A stretch of 11,194 nucleotides of DNA from contig CANKOT010000075.1 in assembly GCA_947484245.1 (NCBI GenBank), positions 1 through 11,194 of the forward strand. The letters run 5' to 3'. Source of the DNA: Comamonadaceae bacterium. Its GTDB lineage: Bacteria; Pseudomonadota; Gammaproteobacteria; Burkholderiales; Burkholderiaceae. Each line of letters opens with the position of its first letter. Within the stretch, counting starts at the first letter, position 1. Position numbers and translations under genes: made by a program. Below, one piece after another: positions 7,357-11,194 of this stretch. The notes beneath the pieces were generated by a model. That model ran no database searches. It saw nothing but the letters and a program-made list of their open reading frames with translations, and was not told the DNA's origin.

Positions 7357-8493
7357 ATGGCTTTGATTCCTGCCACCATCCTCACTGGTTTTTTGGGCTC
7401 GGGTAAAACGACGCTGCTTAAGCGGGTGTTGTCTGAGGCCCACGGGCAGAAGATTGCCATCATTGAGAATGAGTTTGGTGAGGAGAACATTGACAACGAC
7501 ATTTTGGTGTCGGACACAAATGAGCAAATTATTCAGATGAGCAATGGGTGTATTTGCTGCACCATTCGGGAAGATTTGCGCACCACCCTGCAAACGCTGG
7601 CGGCACAAAAGCGCAAGGGTGAACTCGATTTTGAGCGGGTGGTGATTGAAACCACGGGTTTGGCCGATCCTGGGCCTGTGGCGCAAACATTTTTCATGGA
7701 CGATGAAATTGCCGAAAGCTTTTTGCTGGATTCCATTCTCACTTTGGTGGATGCCAAGCATGCTGCGCAGCAATTGAACGATCGGCAAGAGGCGCGTCGT
7801 CAGGTGGGCTTTGCCGATCAAATTTTCATCAGCAAGGCCGATTTGGTGTCCAAGCCTGAGCTTGAAGCGCTGCAGCACCGTTTGGCGCACATGAATCCTC
7901 GCGCGCCACAGAAGGTGGTGCATTTTGGTGAGGTGTCGCTGGCGGAAGTGTTTGATTTGCGTGGCTTTAATTTGAATGCCAAGCTCGACATTGACCCCGA
8001 CTTCTTGAAAGAAGATGAGCCTCATGTGCATGACGAACATTGTGGCCATGATCATGGCCACGATGAGCATGCGCACTCCGCTCATGACCATGAGCATGGC
8101 CACGCCCATGGCAATGCACATGACCATGAACACGGCCCGCATTGCGATCACCCCTCACACCAAGGCGAGGGTCATGGCCATCACCATCACTTTGATGACG
8201 ATGTGAAGAGTTTTGTCTTTAGATCAGACAAAGCGTTCGATCCAGCCAAATTGGAAGACTTTTTGGGCGCCATCGTGAATGTTTATGGCCCCCGGATGCT
8301 GCGATACAAAGGCGTGTTGAACATGAAAGGCACTGAAAGAAAGGTGATCTTTCAGGGCGTTCACCAGCTGATGGGCAGTGATTTAGGCCCTGTTTGGGGC
8401 GAAAACGAGGCTAAAGTGAGCAAAATGGTGTTCATTGGCATTGACTTGCCTAAGGATATTTTGCTTCAGGGTTTAGAGCAATGTTTGGTTTAG
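7357..8493 (+). CDS. CobW/COG0523-family metal-chaperone GTPase with His-rich loop
   Basis: Members of this G3E GTPase family insert or traffic metals, mostly zinc (ZNG1, YeiR, ZigA) and in some cases cobalt for cobalamin. The 378-residue product has Walker A GFLGSGKTT (11-19), the metal-binding CxCC motif GCICC (64-68), ETTGLADP (98-105), and the guanine-specificity motif SKAD (159-162). A linker at 223-278 contains 24 histidines plus Asp/Glu and two Cys, ending in GHHHH. The CobW C-terminal domain follows (about 283-378; RMLRYKGVLNMKG, then VFIG). The ATG at 7357 has GGAG seven bases upstream; in-frame codons further upstream cross the inverted repeat and are not coding. It sits next to a dksA that lacks most zinc ligands. 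Its first 106 codons share the GGG-glycine bias of the end of the preceding gene, while later codons do not. Zinc is the likeliest metal, by family inference. Confidence 0.9.
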   Translation: MALIPATILTGFLGSGKTTLLKRVLSEAHGQKIAIIENEFGEENIDNDILVSDTNEQIIQMSNGCICCTIREDLRTTLQTLAAQKRKGELDFERVVIETTGLADPGPVAQTFFMDDEIAESFLLDSILTLVDAKHAAQQLNDRQEARRQVGFADQIFISKADLVSKPELEALQHRLAHMNPRAPQKVVHFGEVSLAEVFDLRGFNLNAKLDIDPDFLKEDEPHVHDEHCGHDHGHDEHAHSAHDHEHGHAHGNAHDHEHGPHCDHPSHQGEGHGHHHHFDDDVKSFVFRSDKAFDPAKLEDFLGAIVNVYGPRMLRYKGVLNMKGTERKVIFQGVHQLMGSDLGPVWGENEAKVSKMVFIGIDLPKDILLQGLEQCLV

Positions 8494-8504
8494 TTTTGAA
8501 GAAA

Positions 8505-8533
8505 GCGTTTTGAGGCCGTTCAGTCGCTACAAT
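8505..8533 (+). promoter_or_regulatory. Candidate dksA promoter
   Basis: TACAAT at 8528-8533 is a near-consensus -10 hexamer. The -35 at 17-bp spacing, GCGTTT (8505-8510), is poor. If used, the transcript would begin near 8540 and give a leader of about 160 nt before the GTG start of dksA. Confidence 0.4.
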
Positions 8534-8603
8534 CTGCGCCCTGACGGGGTCCCTTAATTGAGGCTCTGATGCGCCCAGAAGGTCGAAGAAATTGGGTTTT
8601 GAA

Positions 8604-8663
8604 GCAAATGAACCGATGACCGCAATTCATTTGCAAATGGCTAATGCCTTAAGTAATGCCTTA
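8604..8663 (+). repeat. Dyad and short tandem repeat in the dksA leader
   Basis: GCAAATGAA (8604-8612) and TTCATTTGC (8626-8634) form a perfect 9-bp stem around 13 nt. The right arm overlaps a second perfect palindrome, CATTTGCAAATG (8628-8639), so two alternative pairings exist. Immediately after, TAATGCCTTA occurs twice, at 8642-8651 and 8654-8663, with a 12-bp period. Function is unknown; either a DNA operator or an RNA leader structure would fit. Confidence 0.55.
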
Positions 8664-8697
8664 GGGTTTGTAAGCCGCCACGGCTAGGAGACAGGAC

Positions 8698-9897
8698 GTG
8701 AAAAAGCCCCTTAAAACGAGCTCAAAAACGACAGTGAAAAAGACCAGTTCGTCAGCCAGTGCCAAACCGACTGCCAAAGCCAAGCCGGCTGCAGCCGTTA
8801 AAAAGCTGAGCAAACCTGCGCCTGCCAAAAAAGCGGCTTCCAAACCTGTACCCAAGGCCGTTGTGAAAAAAGCCGCGGCAAAACCTGTTTCAAAAGCCAA
8901 AGTAGCCCCCAAAGCAGCTCCCAAAGCAGCCCCAAAAGTGGCTGTAAAAGTGGCTGCAAAAGCTGCACCTAAAGCTGCCCCCAAAGCTGCTTCAAAAAGT
9001 ATTTCCAAGCCAACAGCCAAGCCAGCCCTGAAGGGACAAGCTGTTGCCAAACCGGCCATCAAAACAGCCGTTAAACCTGCAGCCAAACCTGTAGCCAAAC
9101 CCCCTGTGAAAGCAACGCCTAAAGCAACACCTAAAGCAGCCGATAAACCTGCCTCAAAGGCCATGCCCAAGGTGGCTGAAAAGCCCGTCAAAGCGGAAAA
9201 GCCTGCAAAACCAGTAAAGCCTGCAAAAGCTGTGAAAGTACCAGCAGTCCTTGCGGCCCCTGTCACCGCCGCGCCCGTCTTGTCTGGCGATGTCCCTGCA
9301 CGTGCAGTTCGCCCTTCTGCCCGACTTGCCCAAATTACTGTGCCATCGATGGCTCAATCGGTGGCTTCCACGGCTGCAAAAGCCAGTTACCTCCAAAACA
9401 TGCCCACTCAAGTCCTGACGCCTCCCCCTTTTGTTGCTGTGAAAAAAGACCCCAAATTGGCCAATAACTGGAAAACCAAAAAACCTGATCAGTTGACCGA
9501 TGCAGAAGTCATGGCCATGTCTGACAACGACTACATGAACGACGCTCAGTTGGCATATTTCCGACTCAAATTGGTACACCTCAAGCAAGGCATCTTGGCC
9601 AATGCTGGCGAAACCACTGAGCATTTGCGTGAGGACACCGTGGTGGTGCCTGACCCTGCAGACCGCGCCACCATTGAAGAAGAGCATGCTTTGGAGTTGC
9701 GCACCCGCGACCGTGAGCGCAAGTTGCTGAAAAAAATCGAGCAGTCCATTCAGCGCATTGATGCTAGCGACTATGGCTATTGCGATGAAACGGGCGAGCC
9801 CATTGGTGTGGGACGTTTGTTGGCTCGACCCACGGCCAATTTGTCCTTGGAAGCGCAGCAACGCCGTGAACTCAAACAAAAAATGTTTGGCGATTGA
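8698..9897 (+). CDS. dksA: DksA transcription factor with long Lys/Ala/Pro-rich N-terminal tail
   Basis: DksA binds the secondary channel of RNA polymerase and, with ppGpp, adjusts rRNA and amino-acid promoters. The C-terminal part (about 255-399) is a clear DksA. It has a coiled coil with the tip DPADRA (319-324), where Asp319, Asp322 and Ala324 match E. coli Asp71, Asp74 and Ala76, then RDRERKLLKKIE and a globular end. Of the four zinc-finger cysteines only the first (Cys362 in GYCDETGEPIG) remains; the others are Thr, Ser and Ala (SLEA), as in cysteine-poor DksA forms. The first 185 residues or so are nearly all Lys, Ala, Pro, Val, Ser and Thr in degenerate AAPK/AKP repeats, like histone H1 or AlgP tails, making 399 residues against 151 in E. 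coli. The GTG at 8698 has AGGAG seven bases upstream. Internal ATGs at residues 218 and 235 lack comparable sites, so the tail is probably translated. A strong terminator follows. Confidence 0.93.
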   Translation: MKKPLKTSSKTTVKKTSSSASAKPTAKAKPAAAVKKLSKPAPAKKAASKPVPKAVVKKAAAKPVSKAKVAPKAAPKAAPKVAVKVAAKAAPKAAPKAASKSISKPTAKPALKGQAVAKPAIKTAVKPAAKPVAKPPVKATPKATPKAADKPASKAMPKVAEKPVKAEKPAKPVKPAKAVKVPAVLAAPVTAAPVLSGDVPARAVRPSARLAQITVPSMAQSVASTAAKASYLQNMPTQVLTPPPFVAVKKDPKLANNWKTKKPDQLTDAEVMAMSDNDYMNDAQLAYFRLKLVHLKQGILANAGETTEHLREDTVVVPDPADRATIEEEHALELRTRDRERKLLKKIEQSIQRIDASDYGYCDETGEPIGVGRLLARPTANLSLEAQQRRELKQKMFGD

Positions 9898-9917
9898 TTG
9901 GCCATTTTGAAAATTTT

Positions 9918-9944
9918 AAAAGGCTCCAACTGGAGCCTTTTTTT
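9918..9944 (+). terminator. Intrinsic terminator of dksA
   Basis: GGCTCC (9922-9927) pairs with GGAGCC (9932-9937) across a four-base loop, extended by an A-run before and followed by seven T at 9938-9944. It lies 20 nt past the dksA stop and separates dksA from the mraZ transcription unit. Confidence 0.93.
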
Positions 9945-10140
9945 CTTCTGTCAGGATAAAGTGACTTGTTGCGAAAATAATTTGAAAAAATGTCAAATTA
10001 TTTTCACATCCGAAATGTCTCAGAAGTTACTTGCAGACCAAGTTCTAAGTACCTAATTTTCAAGGATTTTTTCTCTCATTATTTGATTCAGAGTATGTTC
10101 TAAGCCCTTGATTTCATTGGAAAAACCTTGAAAAACCCCC
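9945..10140. other. AT-rich spacer between dksA and mraZ, no gene
   Basis: This is part of a 339-bp stretch without a gene. It is clearly more AT-rich than the rest of the window. I see no open frame with coding character. It holds the 13-bp inverted repeat at 9973-10005 and two copies of GTTCTAAG (10042-10049 and 10097-10104, 55 bp apart). A promoter for the division cluster could also lie here, but no hexamer pair stands out. Confidence 0.6.
9973..10005. repeat. Perfect 13-bp AT-rich inverted repeat
   Basis: GAAAATAATTTGA (9973-9985) and TCAAATTATTTTC (9993-10005) are exact reverse complements separated by 7 nt. There is no GC-rich stem or T-run, so it is a poor terminator and comes after a strong one. 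A protein-binding dyad or upstream activating element for mraZ is possible. Confidence 0.7.
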
Positions 10141-10196
10141 TTGTGGGTGCGTGAATTCCTGATACAGTGCAAAAAAGTGCAATTAAGTGGGAAAAA
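10141..10196 (+). promoter_or_regulatory. mraZ promoter with three phased MraZ-box-like repeats
   Basis: A possible promoter is TTGTGG (10141-10146) and TACAGT (10163-10168) with 16-bp spacing. Overlapping and following the -10 are three direct repeats of exactly 10-bp period: GTGCAAAAAA (10167-10176), GTGCAATTAA (10177-10186) and GTGGGAAAAA (10187-10196). MraZ is known to bind tandem short GTG/TGGG repeats spaced 10 bp apart in front of its own operon (E. coli and mollicutes). This position would let MraZ repress its own promoter. The hexamer assignment is less certain than the repeats. Confidence 0.6.
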
Positions 10197-10236
10197 TCCT
10201 GCGTTGCAGATTTTGTCTACAGGAATTGAGAATCAA

Positions 10237-10665
10237 GTGTTTCAAGGTGCATCTTCGTTGAGTTTGGACGCCAAAGGCCGCCTGTCGGTGCCTACGCGTC
10301 ACCGCGAGGTTTTGAGCGCCACTGCAGGCGGTCAACTCACCATCACGAAACACCCGCATGGTTGCTTGATGGTGTTTCCGCGCACTGAGTGGGAGCGGTT
10401 CCGTGAGCGCATTGCACAGTTGCCTATGGAAGCTCAGTGGTGGAAGCGAATTTTTTTAGGCAATGCCATGGATGTGGAAATGGATGGCACGGGCCGAGTT
10501 CTCATTTCGCCAGAGTTGCGCACCGCCGCTGGCATTGCCAAAGACACCATCTTGCTCGGCATGGGCAACCACTTTGAGTTGTGGGACAAAACAGCCTACG
10601 ACACCCAAGAGGCTAAGGCCATGCAGGGCGCCATGCCCGATGTCTTCAAGGACTTTACGTTCTGA
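10237..10665 (+). CDS. mraZ: Transcriptional regulator MraZ
   Basis: MraZ is a ring-forming AbrB-fold DNA-binding protein that autoregulates the division and cell-wall (dcw) cluster. The 142-residue product matches the family's usual length of about 143-152. It begins [20 protein letters not shown] and has the two DxxxR motifs of the duplicated AbrB domains, Asp11-Arg15 (DAKGR) and Asp83-Arg87 (DGTGR), with [16 protein letters not shown] at 68-83. I chose the GTG at 10237, which gives the conserved N-terminus; a longer in-frame reading from 10141 would add 32 residues that lie over the phased repeats and are not conserved. AGGA at 10221-10224 is a distant ribosome binding site. rsmH follows after 7 nt. 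Confidence 0.96.
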   Translation: MFQGASSLSLDAKGRLSVPTRHREVLSATAGGQLTITKHPHGCLMVFPRTEWERFRERIAQLPMEAQWWKRIFLGNAMDVEMDGTGRVLISPELRTAAGIAKDTILLGMGNHFELWDKTAYDTQEAKAMQGAMPDVFKDFTF

Positions 10666-10672
10666 GGCTTGC

Positions 10673-11194
10673 GTGACGACAACTACTTGGCAACACACCA
10701 CCGTATTGCTCACTGAAGCAGTGGATGCATTGTTAGGTCATGCAGGAGAAGCCACCCACCAAGAAGTGTATGTCGATGCCACCTTTGGTCGTGGGGGCCA
10801 TTCGCGTTTGATCTTGTCGCGCTTGCCAGCAGGGGCGCAGTTGATTGCTTTTGACAAAGATGTGGAAGCCATCGCTGCGGCCAATCAAATCACGGATGCC
10901 CGATTTTCGATTCGGCATGAAGGCTTTAGGCACCTGGGCGAACTGCCACTGGGCGGCATTGCAGGTGTGTTGATGGACCTGGGGATCAGCTCCCCCCAAA
11001 TTGACAACCCCGACAGGGGTTTTTCTTTTCGTTTCGATGGCCCCTTGGACATGCGCATGGACACCACGCGCGGTCAGAGTGTGGCCGAGTGGCTGGCCTC
11101 TGCCAGCGTGGATCAGATCACGGAGGTTGTGCGTGACTATGGCGAAGAACGGTTTGCTTTTCCGATTGCAAAGGCGATTGTGGCTCGCCGACAA
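10673..11194 (+). CDS. rsmH: 16S rRNA (cytosine-1402 N4)-methyltransferase, N-terminal part
   Basis: RsmH (MraW) methylates N4 of C1402 in the decoding centre of 16S rRNA with S-adenosylmethionine. The frame is open for 174 codons to the window edge without a stop; the full family length is about 310. Diagnostic segments are [14 protein letters not shown] (8-21), motif [13 protein letters not shown] (34-45), FDKD (60-63), and [11 protein letters not shown]...[17 protein letters not shown] (101-130), then [15 protein letters not shown] (156-170). The start is a GTG at 10673 with GAGG (10664-10667) five bases upstream, overlapping the mraZ stop codon, so translation is probably coupled to mraZ. 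This is the second gene of the dcw cluster, and ftsL and ftsI are expected outside the window. The 3' end is cut by the window, not by mutation. Confidence 0.96.
   Translation, partial: MTTTTWQHTTVLLTEAVDALLGHAGEATHQEVYVDATFGRGGHSRLILSRLPAGAQLIAFDKDVEAIAAANQITDARFSIRHEGFRHLGELPLGGIAGVLMDLGISSPQIDNPDRGFSFRFDGPLDMRMDTTRGQSVAEWLASASVDQITEVVRDYGEERFAFPIAKAIVARRQ

Noticed and set aside
7285..8151. Long minus-strand open frame opposite the CobW-family gene, rich in Met and His
   Set aside because: It mirrors the His-rich codons of the plus-strand gene; no family resemblance.
8661..9266. Long minus-strand open frame opposite dksA encoding a Gly/Ala/Phe/Leu-rich protein
   Set aside because: It is the complement of the Lys/Ala/Pro repeat codons of the dksA tail; low-complexity shadow without a ribosome binding site.
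10042..10104. GTTCTAAG occurring twice, 55 bp apart
   Set aside because: Only 8 bp and in AT-rich sequence; could be chance, and the spacing suggests no function.

Overview
This looks like chromosomal housekeeping DNA from a betaproteobacterium, most likely Burkholderiales and probably Comamonadaceae. That placement rests on protein flavour, gene order (dapF / DUF484 / xerC, a CobW GTPase beside dksA, the mraZ-rsmH start of the division and cell-wall cluster) and recalled family resemblance; no search was run. No tRNA, CRISPR array, insertion sequence or prophage gene is visible.

Layout. Positions 1-171 are the 3' half of the RNase P RNA gene (rnpB), followed by a symmetrical terminator that also serves the convergent iscR-like gene (256-780, minus). 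Upstream of iscR is a 13-bp direct repeat with a 20-bp period. Two more minus-strand genes follow: an S4-domain RsuA/RluF-like protein with an altered catalytic site (925-1650) and a 546-residue Nudix plus metallo-beta-lactamase fusion (1661-3301). Across a 55-bp divergent gap, a plus-strand run begins: dapF (3357-4259), a DUF484 gene (4274-4969), xerC (4980-5957) and an RlmI-type 23S rRNA methyltransferase (6009-7193). A perfect 25-bp inverted repeat (7215-7292) separates this run from a CobW-family metal-chaperone GTPase with a histidine-rich loop (7357-8493). Next comes dksA (8698-9897), which carries a Lys/Ala/Pro-rich, histone-H1-like N-terminal tail and has lost most of its zinc ligands. 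A strong terminator and an AT-rich spacer lead to mraZ (10237-10665) and rsmH (10673 to the window edge), preceded by three 10-bp-phased GTG repeats that look like MraZ operator boxes.

How the genes fit together. rnpB, the S4 protein, the RlmI-type enzyme and RsmH belong to RNA maturation. dapF makes meso-diaminopimelate for lysine and peptidoglycan, while mraZ-rsmH opens the division cluster. xerC resolves chromosome dimers. DksA couples growth rate to transcription, and the neighbouring CobW protein handles metal, probably zinc.

Points most worth a second look: the cysteine-free IscR, the H1-like tail on DksA, the 25-bp inverted repeat inside a tract of aberrant glycine codon use (about 6993-7674), the S4 protein lacking the usual catalytic Arg-Leu-Asp, the iscR repeats and the phased MraZ boxes. 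None of these is shown to be a new system; most are variations on known families.
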